Positions 32,755 through 42,268 are shown, counted from the first letter of the stretch. The stretch: 64,000 nt of DNA from Vibrio rumoiensis (GCF_002218045.2 NZ_AP018685.1:2356001-2420000); one strand, 5' to 3'. Translations and numbers: made by a program. Notes: generated by a model not told the origin, from the letters alone.

Positions 32755-34062
32755 TCATACTGTAGCAGTGATGTCTGTGACGATAAAGTCACTCATTACT
32801 GCCCCTTCTCTTTTCGCTAATCTTAACCAATCAACTTGTTGCATTCGAATATCAATCAGCAAATTGCCTTGTTCATCATAGTCTTCCGCTTGAATTGCAT
32901 TCAATTGGAAGAATAAACTGCGAATTCGCCCTTGATGCATGGGAGGAATACACAGCTGGTATTGAACAATTTGACTTGCTAATCGCTCAGTCAGCGCAGT
33001 AAATAGCAAATCAATGCCTTGCCCTTCCATCGCCGAAACCCAGACAGTACGAGGATTACCTTCATCATCTCGTTCAATTCTTGGCTTCTGACCGTCCATG
33101 CTATCAATTTTGTTCATCACTAATAGTGACGGAACTTCATGAGCGTCGATCTCTTCAAGAACTTCATTTACCGCATGGATATTCTCACGAAAACGGTCAT
33201 CACTTGCATCCACAACATGTAACAAAATGTCTGCTTCTTGTGTTTCTTGCAATGTGGCTTTAAATGCGGCGACGAGATCATGAGGAAGATGGCGGATAAA
33301 ACCAACGGTGTCGGCTAAAATTGCGCCCCCCACATCCTCTAACTCTATTTTTCGTAGTGTTGGATCAAGAGTCGCAAATAATTGGTCAGCGGCATACACT
33401 CCGGCTTCAGTAATACAGTTAAATAATGTGGATTTACCCGCATTGGTATAACCGACTAAAGAAATCGTTGGGATCTCAGCACGTTGACGGGCTTTACGCC
33501 CCTGTTCACGTTGTTTTGCCACTTTTGCCAAACGGCGCAAAATGGCCTTAATACGTTCACGTAAAAGACGTCTATCGGTCTCAAGCTGAGTTTCACCCGG
33601 CCCTCTTAAACCAATACCACCTTTTTGGCGCTCCAAGTGAGTCCAACCACGAATCAAACGAGTAGAAAGATGGCGTAACTGCGCTAACTCAACTTGCAGC
33701 TTACCTTCGTGAGTCCGTGCTCGTTGGGCAAAAATATCAAGAATTAACCCGGTACGGTCGAGCACTCGACATTGGCACAAATACTCCAAGTTTCTCTCTT
33801 GTGCTGGGCTTAAGGCATGATTGAAAATGACAATTTCTGCCCCGACAGCTTTAACAGTATCTGCGATTTCTTGTGCTTTACCGGTTCCGACATAGTATTT
33901 CGTGTGCGGAGATTGGCGGCTACCTGTTACAACTTGTAGCGATGTGACGCCAGCGGAAGATACCAGCATTTCAAATTCACTGAGATCTTCCCACTCACCT
34001 TCTTGTGTGAAGTTGATATGAACAAGTACAGCCTGCTCACCGGCTTCATAACGGTCAAACAA
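32755..34062 (-). CDS. hflX: ribosome-associated GTPase HflX
   Basis: 435 aa (E. coli 426). Splits stalled or heat-damaged 70S ribosomes. An N-terminal HflX domain (about 1-190) with a helical linker is followed by the G domain: G1 GYTNAGKST (about 205-213), G3 DTVGF, G4 NKID. Lies between hfq and hflK in the conserved order. Confidence 0.96.
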   Translation of the reverse strand: MFDRYEAGEQAVLVHINFTQEGEWEDLSEFEMLVSSAGVTSLQVVTGSRQSPHTKYYVGTGKAQEIADTVKAVGAEIVIFNHALSPAQERNLEYLCQCRVLDRTGLILDIFAQRARTHEGKLQVELAQLRHLSTRLIRGWTHLERQKGGIGLRGPGETQLETDRRLLRERIKAILRRLAKVAKQREQGRKARQRAEIPTISLVGYTNAGKSTLFNCITEAGVYAADQLFATLDPTLRKIELEDVGGAILADTVGFIRHLPHDLVAAFKATLQETQEADILLHVVDASDDRFRENIHAVNEVLEEIDAHEVPSLLVMNKIDSMDGQKPRIERDDEGNPRTVWVSAMEGQGIDLLFTALTERLASQIVQYQLCIPPMHQGRIRSLFFQLNAIQAEDYDEQGNLLIDIRMQQVDWLRLAKREGAVMSDFIVTDITATV

Positions 34063-34109
34063 GCAGCCCGCTCCTTAGTTGTTGTTGATTGTTCAAAATT
34101 AAATAAATA

Positions 34110-34385
34110 TTAATCTTCAGAATTCTCTTGTTGAGGGCGTTCCGTACGCTCACCTTGTGGGCGTTCTGGTGCATGGTGGCTTACCGCGCGAGCCGGAACA
34201 ACCGTTGATATCGCATGCTTATAAACCATTTGGTTTACCGTGTTCTTCAATAGGATCACAAATTGATCAAATGACTCAATTTGACCTTGTAGTTTAATGC
34301 CATTCACGAGATAGATTGATACTGGGATACGCTCGCGACGTAATGCATTTAAGAACGGGTCTTGTAAAGATTGCCCCTTAGCCAT
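34110..34385 (-). CDS. hfq: RNA chaperone Hfq
   Basis: 91 aa. Hexameric Sm-like protein that pairs small RNAs with mRNAs. The Sm1 motif (SLQDPFLNALRRERIPVSIYLVNG, residues 5-28) and the Sm2 motif with YKHAISTVVP are both intact, with the QDPFLN proximal face. The C-terminal tail (about 70-91) is Arg/Glu/Gln-rich and shorter than in E. coli (102 aa), as in other vibrios. Confidence 0.98.
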   Translation of the reverse strand: MAKGQSLQDPFLNALRRERIPVSIYLVNGIKLQGQIESFDQFVILLKNTVNQMVYKHAISTVVPARAVSHHAPERPQGERTERPQQENSED

Positions 34386-34704
34386 TTTTATATTCCTTAT
34401 ATTTGTTGTTTATTTTATTTTTAGCTAACTTTCTCTTTTTACTAGGCGCCAAAGTGACCCTAAAGTAGAAAATCAAAAGTACTTATACAAAAAGCAGTGC
34501 TAATTCTTATCTTTTTAGCCATTTCTCAGCAAAAATAATAAGTAATGCATCAACGAATGAATTCATCCGACTGCTAAAGGTTCTTTTATATCAACGATTT
34601 CACCCTTGAAGTCGTCACTTAATATAAAACACTTACAGTATATACCCAAACTTGATCAAGATGCTCGGATCAATCGGTATTTCCTAACATTCTATTACAC
34701 CATT
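34386..34704 (-). other. miaA-hfq spacer, hfq leader region
   Basis: 319 nt without a gene. AT-rich, with the hfq SD (AAGGA) close to the ATG. A TATACT-like -10 lies near 34640 on the minus strand, but no convincing -35 pairs with it. The stretch about 34637-34680 (TATACCCAAACTTGATCAAG and beyond) recalls an intergenic repeat I remember from other Vibrio genomes. No other element is seen. Confidence 0.4.
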
Positions 34705-35646
34705 CTAAGTATGCGAATTGGCATCAATATCACTCGAAATGGTTTTTACGGCTGCGTCGATATCTTCACTATCTAACCAAGTAAGGTCATTCCAACTACG
34801 TAACCAGGTAATTTGTCTTTTCGCCAATTGACGTGTGGCGCATACACCGCGAAAGATGGCGTCATCCAATGTACCATTGCCATCTAAATATTCCCACACT
34901 TGTCGATACCCTACACAACGAATAGAGGGTAGATCAAGATGAAGATCACCTCTAGCGCGTAATGCTTGCACTTCTTCTTCAAAACCTTCTGCCATCATTT
35001 TTTCAAAACGTAATTCAATACGGCGATGTAATTCCGATCGCTCCTTCGGCATAATCGCAAACTGTTTCACCTGATAAGGCAATGCCTCACCTTTTTGTTC
35101 AGTCAATTCAGTTAAGGTTTTTCCCGAAATACGAAACACTTCTAATGCACGAGATAAACGCTGTGGATCATTCGGATGAATGCGCTTAGCGGAAACAGGA
35201 TCTATTTCACTCAATTGTTGATGCAGGACATCCCAGCCTTTTTGTTTCGCTTCTTGCTCAATTTGTTGACGAATTTCAGGATCCGCTGCCGGTAATGGTG
35301 ATAAGCCTTCAAGCAAGGCTTTGTAGTACAGCATTGTTCCACCAACTAATAACGGTATCTTGCCTTGCGAGACAATCTCATCCATTTGTTGTAAAGCATC
35401 TCGCCTAAAATCAGCAGCGGAATAAGCCTCGCTAGGATCGAGAATATCAATCAATCGATGAGGAGCGAGTGCTAATTCTTCAGCGTTAGGCTTCGCAGTA
35501 CCAATATCCATGCCTTTATAAATTAATGCAGAATCGACACTAATGATCTCGATGGGGTATTTTTGCCTTAATCGAATGGCTAACTCTGTCTTCCCCGATG
35601 CGGTTGGGCCCATTAAAAATAAAGCCAGTGGTAATGATTGTTTCAT
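34705..35646 (-). CDS. miaA: tRNA dimethylallyltransferase
   Basis: 313 aa (E. coli 316). Adds a dimethylallyl group to A37 of tRNAs reading UNN codons. P-loop GPTASGKTELA (about 13-23), DSALIYKGMDIGTAKP (about 38-53) and the tRNA-binding domain with RCVGYRQVWEYL. The start overlaps the mutL stop by 4 nt. Confidence 0.97.
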   Translation of the reverse strand: MKQSLPLALFLMGPTASGKTELAIRLRQKYPIEIISVDSALIYKGMDIGTAKPNAEELALAPHRLIDILDPSEAYSAADFRRDALQQMDEIVSQGKIPLLVGGTMLYYKALLEGLSPLPAADPEIRQQIEQEAKQKGWDVLHQQLSEIDPVSAKRIHPNDPQRLSRALEVFRISGKTLTELTEQKGEALPYQVKQFAIMPKERSELHRRIELRFEKMMAEGFEEEVQALRARGDLHLDLPSIRCVGYRQVWEYLDGNGTLDDAIFRGVCATRQLAKRQITWLRSWNDLTWLDSEDIDAAVKTISSDIDANSHT

Positions 35647-37580
35647 GATTGCAGCGCCGCTATTGATTCAGAAAAGTTCACAGGTTGAATCCAATTGTAT
35701 TGATTATAAGGCAAATGGTGCCCCCAAATTTGTTCGAGTTCAGCAACTAACTGAATCGCTTCAGAAAGTTTGTAATGTGATTTTGATACTACAATTTTGC
35801 TTGTTATCCACTGAACGATCAAGGTCAGATTGCCCGGTTGTTGGCTAGCTAATTCAGCCAGTAAACTCGGTATCAATTGTTGTAAGTTTTGCTGACGTAA
35901 AGGTTGTGGCACCCCCATGACCATTACGCTACTTTTCCCTTTCGCGATTAGTTCAATCCCCAACTGTAATAATAGGTTCTGATACGTGGCTAATATTTCA
36001 ATGTCTCTTCCTGACATTGGAATATTCAAAGGGATCAATAAAGGTTGAGATTTGAGGGACCCTCCTTCTTCCAGACTCAATTGCCCTTGCACACGCAGCG
36101 CTTCTGCTTTGTTTAAATCGACTAAATGACAGCAATCCGCACCTTGCATCAATAAATATACATCTTGGATCACCGCTAGCGCTTTACCTAACTCCGTCAC
36201 ATGAACATCTGGATGATCATGCTTTAGCTTAGCGACCTCAGAAGATTGCTCTTCGTTGGTGGTACGATTGTGGTGATCAGACCCCTTTTCAACATCGTGT
36301 CCCATATCGCGATTTTCAGGAATACTTGATAAAGGCTCAAATAAAGCTCGATAGGCGTCCGTTTGCTTCTTCTGTACCACGGATGATGGGCGTGATGTTG
36401 GGTAAGAGCCTCGAGTATGACTCGATGGAGATCGAGAAGAATCCCATATTTGAGTACTATTCGTTGAACTTACTTGCTCTGGCTGATGCGTTGGTGCTGA
36501 GTCTTGAATCGAATAATCGCTAGTATCTCTCATTTGCTCGGTTGCATATGCCGATTTAGACACCGACGGTTTCACCAACTCAATACTCTGAGCCAACGCA
36601 TCACTTAGCGCCTGATAAATAAAGTCATGCACTAAACGGGCTTGATGAAAACGAACCTCATGTTTAGCAGGGTGCACGTTCACATCCACCTGATGTGGGT
36701 CGACTTCAATAAACAGTACATAAGTCGCAAATTGCTCTGGCCTCAATGCCGTTTCATAGCTCTGACGAATGGCATGATTAATTAATTTATCACGCATCAT
36801 TCGGCCATTAACATAACAATATTGAAGATCGCTTTGACTACGAGCGCCTTCCGGCGTAGTGAGCCATCCTTTAAGTTTCAAGTCATCATGTTCAAGCTTA
36901 ATAGCAACAGCATGTTCCATAAAACTATTGCCACACACTGCGGCGACTCGTTTCTCAATTTGAATTTCGGTTTTTGCTGCACGATATTGTCGGATCACTT
37001 TGCCGTTGTGGCGTAAAGTAATCGACACTGAAAAACAACTCAAAGCAATGCGTTTAAGTAATTCATCAATATGAGAAAACTCTGTCTTTTCAGTACGTAA
37101 GAATTTACGGCGAGCGGGCGTATTGAAGAATAAATCAATCACTTCTACTGTAGTGCCAACCGGATGAGCCGCTGGCGTAAGCTGAACCGCCATATCTCTC
37201 CCTTCGGCATAAGCGGCCCAAGCTTCAGCTTGAGTTGCTGTGCGAGAGGTTAAGGTTAGACGAGAAACCGAACTAATACTGGCAAGTGCTTCACCACGAA
37301 AACCGAGACTCAGAATGGCTTCCAAATCATCGAGAGTATGAATTTTTGAGGTCGCATGACGGCTTAAAGCTAAACCTAATTCATCTTTTTCAATACCGGA
37401 TCCATTATCTCGAACCCGAATAAGTTTACTGCCACCTTTTTCAATATCGACATCAATTCTCGTCGCGCCAGAGTCAATGCTATTTTCAACTAACTCTTTT
37501 ACGACCGATGCAGGGCGCTCAACCACTTCACCAGCGGCTATCTGGTTGGCTAAACGAGCGGGTAAAATTTTTATTGCCAT
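35643..37580 (-). CDS. mutL: DNA mismatch repair protein MutL
   Basis: 645 aa (E. coli 615). Links MutS recognition to MutH and UvrD. The N-terminal GHKL ATPase has ELVENSIDSGATRID (about 30-44), VRDNGSGI and GFRGEALASI (about 93-102). A long polar linker (about 340-450) leads to the dimerisation domain. The C-terminus lacks the DQHAXXEXXXXE nuclease motif (it reads MQGADCCHLVDLNKAEAL), as expected in species that use MutH. Confidence 0.97.
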   Translation of the reverse strand: MAIKILPARLANQIAAGEVVERPASVVKELVENSIDSGATRIDVDIEKGGSKLIRVRDNGSGIEKDELGLALSRHATSKIHTLDDLEAILSLGFRGEALASISSVSRLTLTSRTATQAEAWAAYAEGRDMAVQLTPAAHPVGTTVEVIDLFFNTPARRKFLRTEKTEFSHIDELLKRIALSCFSVSITLRHNGKVIRQYRAAKTEIQIEKRVAAVCGNSFMEHAVAIKLEHDDLKLKGWLTTPEGARSQSDLQYCYVNGRMMRDKLINHAIRQSYETALRPEQFATYVLFIEVDPHQVDVNVHPAKHEVRFHQARLVHDFIYQALSDALAQSIELVKPSVSKSAYATEQMRDTSDYSIQDSAPTHQPEQVSSTNSTQIWDSSRSPSSHTRGSYPTSRPSSVVQKKQTDAYRALFEPLSSIPENRDMGHDVEKGSDHHNRTTNEEQSSEVAKLKHDHPDVHVTELGKALAVIQDVYLLMQGADCCHLVDLNKAEALRVQGQLSLEEGGSLKSQPLLIPLNIPMSGRDIEILATYQNLLLQLGIELIAKGKSSVMVMGVPQPLRQQNLQQLIPSLLAELASQQPGNLTLIVQWITSKIVVSKSHYKLSEAIQLVAELEQIWGHHLPYNQYNWIQPVNFSESIAALQS

Positions 37581-37622
37581 AACGCTACTGCACCATTTAA
37601 CCGATTAAAATTAAGAGCGGGG

Positions 37623-39353
37623 TTACGATTGAGGTATGGTCAACTTCTGGCCTACCGCTAAACTATCTGATCTTAGATTATTGGCTTTACGAATATCAGA
37701 GATACTAACGCCATACTGATCGGCAATTTTCCCTAAAAAGTCGCCACTTTTCACTTGATAAGTCGTTGCTTTGATCGGCACCGTGATTTGCAGTTTTTGC
37801 CCTACTTTTAATGTATTAGAACGTAGGTTGTTTTGCTGCTTGATACTATTAACAGAAACCGAATACTGCTGGGCAATCTTCCCTAAATAGTCGCCATTTT
37901 TAACAACATGTGTAACCACCTTGCCATTCGACACCGAGTTTCCGCGAGAAGCTGATGAGCCACTACTATTAGATGTGGTACTTGGAGAACTGACTTTCAA
38001 CTCCTGCCCCACAAATAATGTCGAACTCTTTAGATTATTCCACTTCATAATATTGGAAGTTGTCGTGCCATAATTTTGTGCAATGACAGAAATTGATTCA
38101 CCACTTTTGACTTTATGAGTCGAACCCGATGGGTGATTCACGACAATCATCCCCTCTGGTGGATTTGCTCTAAAATACTCAACCACAGCATTTGAAATAG
38201 CACCCGCTAATTGATTTTGGTGATAATTCTGTACTAATAGTTTTTCTTCTTGTGGATTCGAAATAAATCCGGTTTCCACTAATATGGAAGGAATATCTGG
38301 AGACTTTAATACTGCAAGACTGGCATACACTGGCTTAGATGTGTGCATGCGAGTGACTTGTCTCAATTCATGAATGACTTTTAACGCTAATTTATTACCC
38401 TCGGTTTGAGAATGACTAAACTGTAAATCTAGGACGGTTTGACTAACGTTTTTATCATTAATATTCTTCGATAATAAAATACCACCGCCACCAAGCAATT
38501 CAGATTGCTCTTCTTTTTTTACAACCCAACGACCGATCTCTGTGTTAGCACGACGAGTACTTAAAACAAACACAGAGGCACCACGCGGCCCTGCAGTGGT
38601 GTAACTATCCGCATGAATTGAAACCAGCAATAAGGCTTTATTTTTACGAGCGATTTCAGAACGTTTATTCAGATTAACGTAATAGTCTCCGGTACGAGTT
38701 AAAACGGCATGAATGTTGGACGTTGCATTTAATTTCGCAGCCACTTTTTTAGCAATGGCGAGCGTGACATGTTTTTCGTACTTACGGGTTGGTCCAATAG
38801 AGCCCGGGTCCTCACCACCATGGCCAGGGTCAATCGCCACCACAATTTTTGAAGGCGGGATTGCTCGTGTTGTCACCACAGGTTTCGACGATTTTTCTTT
38901 TACGTTGGTAGTCGCGTTAACGGACGCTGTCGTCGCATTATCTTCATGCTTGAAATCCACAACTAAACGGTGACCATATTGCCCATCGGCGGTTGGCGCA
39001 AGCGCAAAAATGTCCGGCTTTTGCCCTGACTTCAATTCAAATACTAAACGATAACTTGAAGGCTCTGCTGGACTACTACGACGAATTTTAGTCAGCACAG
39101 GACTGTCTTTAATCACAACCGGTAATGTGGTTTTTAGTTGTGTTTGTTTTAAATCCAGGACTAAGCGATCTGGGCCGCTCAAGGTAAAATAACTAAATTT
39201 AGCTTCACTTCCCATATCCATCACAACTCGTGTGTCATGGGGAGAAGGCCAAACTCGAATACTATTTAAAGAGTTAGCATTGGCGCTCGACAATGCACCA
39301 AGCCATAAAATCATGAGCAGACATAGCGCTCGAAAATAAGAATGCTTCAACAC
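37623..39353 (-). CDS. amiB: N-acetylmuramoyl-L-alanine amidase AmiB with three LysM repeats
   Basis: 576 aa, longer than E. coli AmiB (445). Periplasmic amidase that splits septal peptidoglycan at division. Signal peptide (about 1-26, ends NANS), AMIN domain (about 30-140), catalytic Amidase_3 domain with zinc-ligand motifs IDPGHGGEDPG (about 174), SIHAD (about 246) and ILVETGFISNP (about 355), then three LysM peptidoglycan-binding repeats (about 417-460, 480-525, 530-574). The extra LysM repeats explain the length. Confidence 0.96.
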   Translation of the reverse strand: MLKHSYFRALCLLMILWLGALSSANANSLNSIRVWPSPHDTRVVMDMGSEAKFSYFTLSGPDRLVLDLKQTQLKTTLPVVIKDSPVLTKIRRSSPAEPSSYRLVFELKSGQKPDIFALAPTADGQYGHRLVVDFKHEDNATTASVNATTNVKEKSSKPVVTTRAIPPSKIVVAIDPGHGGEDPGSIGPTRKYEKHVTLAIAKKVAAKLNATSNIHAVLTRTGDYYVNLNKRSEIARKNKALLLVSIHADSYTTAGPRGASVFVLSTRRANTEIGRWVVKKEEQSELLGGGGILLSKNINDKNVSQTVLDLQFSHSQTEGNKLALKVIHELRQVTRMHTSKPVYASLAVLKSPDIPSILVETGFISNPQEEKLLVQNYHQNQLAGAISNAVVEYFRANPPEGMIVVNHPSGSTHKVKSGESISVIAQNYGTTTSNIMKWNNLKSSTLFVGQELKVSSPSTTSNSSGSSASRGNSVSNGKVVTHVVKNGDYLGKIAQQYSVSVNSIKQQNNLRSNTLKVGQKLQITVPIKATTYQVKSGDFLGKIADQYGVSISDIRKANNLRSDSLAVGQKLTIPQS

Positions 39354-39823
39354 AACTCCAACTTATTTACTAAAGATTGCCCATATTCGTTGTTTGCAGT
39401 AATGACAACTTGACGTTGTACATCTACATAACGTAATTCAATATCAAGATCGGCTAATGGAAGCAGACCTTGACCTTTCTCTGGCCATTCAACTAAACAA
39501 ATAGCATCAGGGGTAAAATAGTCTCGGATCCCCATAAATTCGAGCTCTTCGGGATCCGCAAGACGGTATAAATCAAAATGATAAACCTGCCAATGATCTA
39601 ACTGATAAGGTTCAACCAAAGTATAAGTTGGACTTTTGACATTCCCATCATGCCCCAATGCTCGAATGAACCCACGGCTAAACGTTGTTTTTCCTGCGCC
39701 AAGATCACCATGCAAATAAATGGTCGTTTGCTGAGAGCATAACTTCGCAAGTTGTGTTCCAAGTGCGATAGTCGCAGATTCATCAATTAAAAGCGCTTGT
39801 TTTACCGTCTGCTTGGTTGTCAT
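39347..39823 (-). CDS. tsaE: tRNA threonylcarbamoyladenosine biosynthesis ATPase TsaE
   Basis: 158 aa (E. coli 153). ATPase that works with TsaB and TsaD to make t6A37 in tRNA. Walker A HGDLGAGKTTFSRG (about 38-51), then SPTYTLVEPY (about 64-73) and HFDLYRL. The 3' end overlaps amiB by 7 nt. It is the first gene of the long tsaE-amiB-mutL-miaA-hfq-hfl operon here. Confidence 0.96.
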   Translation of the reverse strand: MTTKQTVKQALLIDESATIALGTQLAKLCSQQTTIYLHGDLGAGKTTFSRGFIRALGHDGNVKSPTYTLVEPYQLDHWQVYHFDLYRLADPEELEFMGIRDYFTPDAICLVEWPEKGQGLLPLADLDIELRYVDVQRQVVITANNEYGQSLVNKLELC

Positions 39824-39862
39824 AGAGTTGAGTCATCCGTAAAAAGAAATGGCATATAGCAG

Positions 39863-39891
39863 TTTATAATCTCATCAATAAAAATAGTAAA
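39863..39891 (-). promoter_or_regulatory. probable promoter of tsaE operon
   Basis: Minus strand TTTACT (39886-39891), 17-bp spacer, TATAAA (39863-39868), about 35 nt before the tsaE ATG. This would start the whole tsaE-amiB-mutL-miaA run. Confidence 0.5.
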
Positions 39892-40093
39892 CTGACTGAG
39901 CCTGGCGAGGCAAGGCTCAAGTCTTCTATTATTCTACATATTGCCGTTAAATTCTAAACAAAGTGTCAAAAAGAAATAGAAACCAAGTCAAAATTACGTT
40001 ATCTGGTGAATAGAGATCGTAGATCCTACTGAATCAGATTCCTAACTCATGCTAGAATTCATCTATAAACCTTACCGAAATAGCCCGCCTAAC

Positions 40094-41224
40094 ATGAACT
40101 ATCAAGAACTTGCGAATAAAATCAAACAATGGGGTCAAGAACTCGGCTTTCAAAAAGTAGGCATCACAGATGTCGATCTTTCTGAACATGAGGTTCAGTT
40201 ACAGCGCTGGCTTGATGCAGGCTACCATGGTTCGATGGATTGGATGGCTCGGCATGGAATGATGCGAGCTCGGCCTCAAGAACTTCACCCAGGTACTATA
40301 CGTGTGATTAGTGTCCGTATGGATTACCTTCCTCCTGAAGCACAGTTTGCTTCAAATCTATCGGATCCCACTCAAGCTTATATTAGTCGTTACTCATTAG
40401 GTCGCGACTACCATAAATTGATCCGCAACCAGTTAAAAAAACTAGGCCAACGAATTGAAGAAGAAGTGGGCGAATACGGTTATCGACCTTTTGTCGACTC
40501 AGCGCCAATTTTAGAGCGTCCCCTCGCACAAAAAGCGGGATTAGGTTGGGCGGGGAAACACTCTCTTATCCTAGATAAGGAAGCGGGATCATGGTTTTTT
40601 CTCGGTGAGCTATTAGTCGATATTCCATTACCGATTGATGAGCCTCAAACAAATCAATGTGGGCAGTGTCGCGCCTGTATGACATCTTGCCCGACTGGCG
40701 CTATTGTTGACGAAGGCGTGATTGATGCCCGCCTATGTATATCCTATCTCACCATTGAATTAGATGGTGTCATTCCAGAAGAGCTTCGCTCAAAGATAGG
40801 CAACCGAATTTATGGTTGTGATGACTGCCAGTTAGTCTGTCCTTGGAACCGAGCTGCCGATGTCACAAACGAACCGAGTTTTCATAGACGTGACATCTTC
40901 AATGATGCTGACCTCATCAAGCTATTCCAGTGGAACGAACTTCAATTTTTAAAAAATATGGAGGGCTCTGCTATTCGCCGTATCGGTCATATTCAATGGT
41001 TACGTAATATTTCCGTAGCCTTAGGCAATGCACCTTATGAGCCCGCGGTATCTGAAGCATTAAAAGCTCGCCTAGGATTGGACAATAATTTAGACATCCA
41101 CATTAAATGGGCGCTCAAAGAGCAAAAGAAAAAACGGGATGATATTGCTCTCAATACAGCACGAAATGCTAAGTTAGAAAGGCTAGTCAGAATTATAGGA
41201 AAAGGGTTACCAAGGGATGCCTAG
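40094..41224 (+). CDS. queG: epoxyqueuosine reductase
   Basis: 376 aa from the ATG at 40094 (MNYQELANKIKQWG), which fits the family start; an ORF start 45 nt upstream has no support. Reduces epoxyqueuosine to queuosine in tRNA, a cobalamin- and iron-sulfur-dependent last step. Two [4Fe-4S] motifs: CGQCRACMTSCP (about 189-200) with CP further on, and CDDCQLVCPW (about 239-248). A C-terminal HEAT-like region follows. Divergent from tsaE; in E. coli nnr lies between them. Confidence 0.94.
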   Translation: MNYQELANKIKQWGQELGFQKVGITDVDLSEHEVQLQRWLDAGYHGSMDWMARHGMMRARPQELHPGTIRVISVRMDYLPPEAQFASNLSDPTQAYISRYSLGRDYHKLIRNQLKKLGQRIEEEVGEYGYRPFVDSAPILERPLAQKAGLGWAGKHSLILDKEAGSWFFLGELLVDIPLPIDEPQTNQCGQCRACMTSCPTGAIVDEGVIDARLCISYLTIELDGVIPEELRSKIGNRIYGCDDCQLVCPWNRAADVTNEPSFHRRDIFNDADLIKLFQWNELQFLKNMEGSAIRRIGHIQWLRNISVALGNAPYEPAVSEALKARLGLDNNLDIHIKWALKEQKKKRDDIALNTARNAKLERLVRIIGKGLPRDA

Positions 41225-41710
41225 TGATACTTATCCCAAAAAAAATTGAAATGTGGAAAAAGTGACAAATGGAAGTGCGTGACAGGGCGTAACAAAAAGT
41301 TAAGCACATTCAAAAGAAATGATAAAGATCAAGTAAAAACCACATAAAGATCCTTATTAAGCACTGTTTTTTCATACAGTAAAATAAAATTAACCAATAC
41401 AAACAACAACTTACATAAAATTCAAGTTATCTGTGATTTAAGTCCACTTTAGATGATCTATTTTAAATTGATTTATATCCGTTTAAAAAACAACTTACAC
41501 ACCAAGTTATCCACAAAATAACTTCTGTGGATAACTTGGTGTGTAAGTTGTTTTTAGCTCAATGATATGTTCTCAGGCAGGGAAAAGCTTAAGATGTTAT
41601 CTCTTACGAATTGAACTTGGAAATATAAACTGTAGCAAGCAAAGAGCAGAAATCCAGATAAACCAGATTTATTATTGAGCAGTAACATCAATCACTGAAT
41701 TATAAAGAAT
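41225..41710. promoter_or_regulatory. datA-like intergenic region with DnaA boxes
   Basis: 486 nt without a gene, AT-rich. Two perfect DnaA boxes (TTATCCACA at 41507-41515, plus strand; its inverse at 41526-41534) sit in a 30-bp inverted repeat. A third, TTTTCCACA on the minus strand (41252-41260), fits TTWTNCACA. TTAAGCACA (41300-41308) has one mismatch and TTATCCCAA (41231-41239) two. E. coli datA, which binds DnaA and promotes ATP-DnaA hydrolysis, lies in the same queG-glyV interval. Function here is inferred from boxes and synteny. No clear IHF site was found. Confidence 0.5.
41486..41555. repeat. perfect 30-bp inverted repeat containing two DnaA boxes
   Basis: Left arm 41486-41515 (A5, CAACTTACACACC, AAGTTATCCACA) and right arm 41526-41555 are exact reverse complements around a 10-nt loop. 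A degraded direct copy of the left arm (CAACTTACA ... CAAGTTAT) lies at 41407-41430. As RNA it would be a very stable hairpin ending in U5 for the plus strand, so it could also terminate queG. Confidence 0.9.
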
Positions 41711-41740
41711 AAAAAACGATCTCCAAAGAGATCGTTTTTT
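41711..41740 (-). terminator. terminator of the tRNA operon
   Basis: A6-CGATCTC / GAGATCG-T6 with a 4-nt loop, 24 nt downstream of the last tRNA-Gly. It would work on both strands. Confidence 0.88.
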
Positions 41741-41763
41741 ATTGGCTTCTTATTTAAAAGAAG

Positions 41764-41839
41764 TGGAGCGACACACGAGGTTCGAACTCGTGACCTCAAC
41801 CTTGGCAAGGTTGCGCTCTACCAGCTGAGCTAGTGTCGC
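41764..41839 (-). tRNA. tRNA-Gly (GCC), copy 1
   Basis: 76 nt with encoded CCA. Acceptor GCGACAC/GTGTCGC, anticodon loop CTTGCCA, anticodon GCC. Last gene of the nine-tRNA transcript. Same isoacceptor as E. coli glyV/X/Y, which lie at this position. Confidence 0.95.
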
Positions 41840-41873
41840 ATAATAAATCGCTAAGCAGCAATTCATCTTAATG

Positions 41874-41950
<77 letters not shown>

Positions 41951-42015
41951 TCCGGATGTCATTGTTAAGTACAATGAGAACTTTACTTTCACAATCCCTT
42001 TCCTAAGAAAGAAAT

Positions 42016-42091
42016 TGGAGCGACACACGAGGTTCGAACTCGTGACCTCAACCTTGGCAAGGTTGCGCTCTACCAGCTGAGCTAGTGTCGC
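42016..42091 (-). tRNA. tRNA-Gly (GCC), copy 2
   Basis: Identical in sequence to copy 1; part of the 253-bp tandem unit. Confidence 0.95.
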
Positions 42092-42126
42092 ATAATAAAT
42101 CGCTAAAACAGCAATTCATCTTAATG

Positions 42127-42203
<77 letters not shown>

Positions 42204-42268
42204 TCCGGATGTCATTGTTAAGTACAATGAGAACTTTACTTTCACAATCCCTTTCCTAAGAAAGAAAT

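Noticed and set aside
41225..41710. crtS, the chromosome 2 replication trigger site
   Set aside because: crtS is known from a different locus of chromosome 1, and I do not see its layout here. DnaA boxes and queG/tRNA-Gly neighbours fit datA better.
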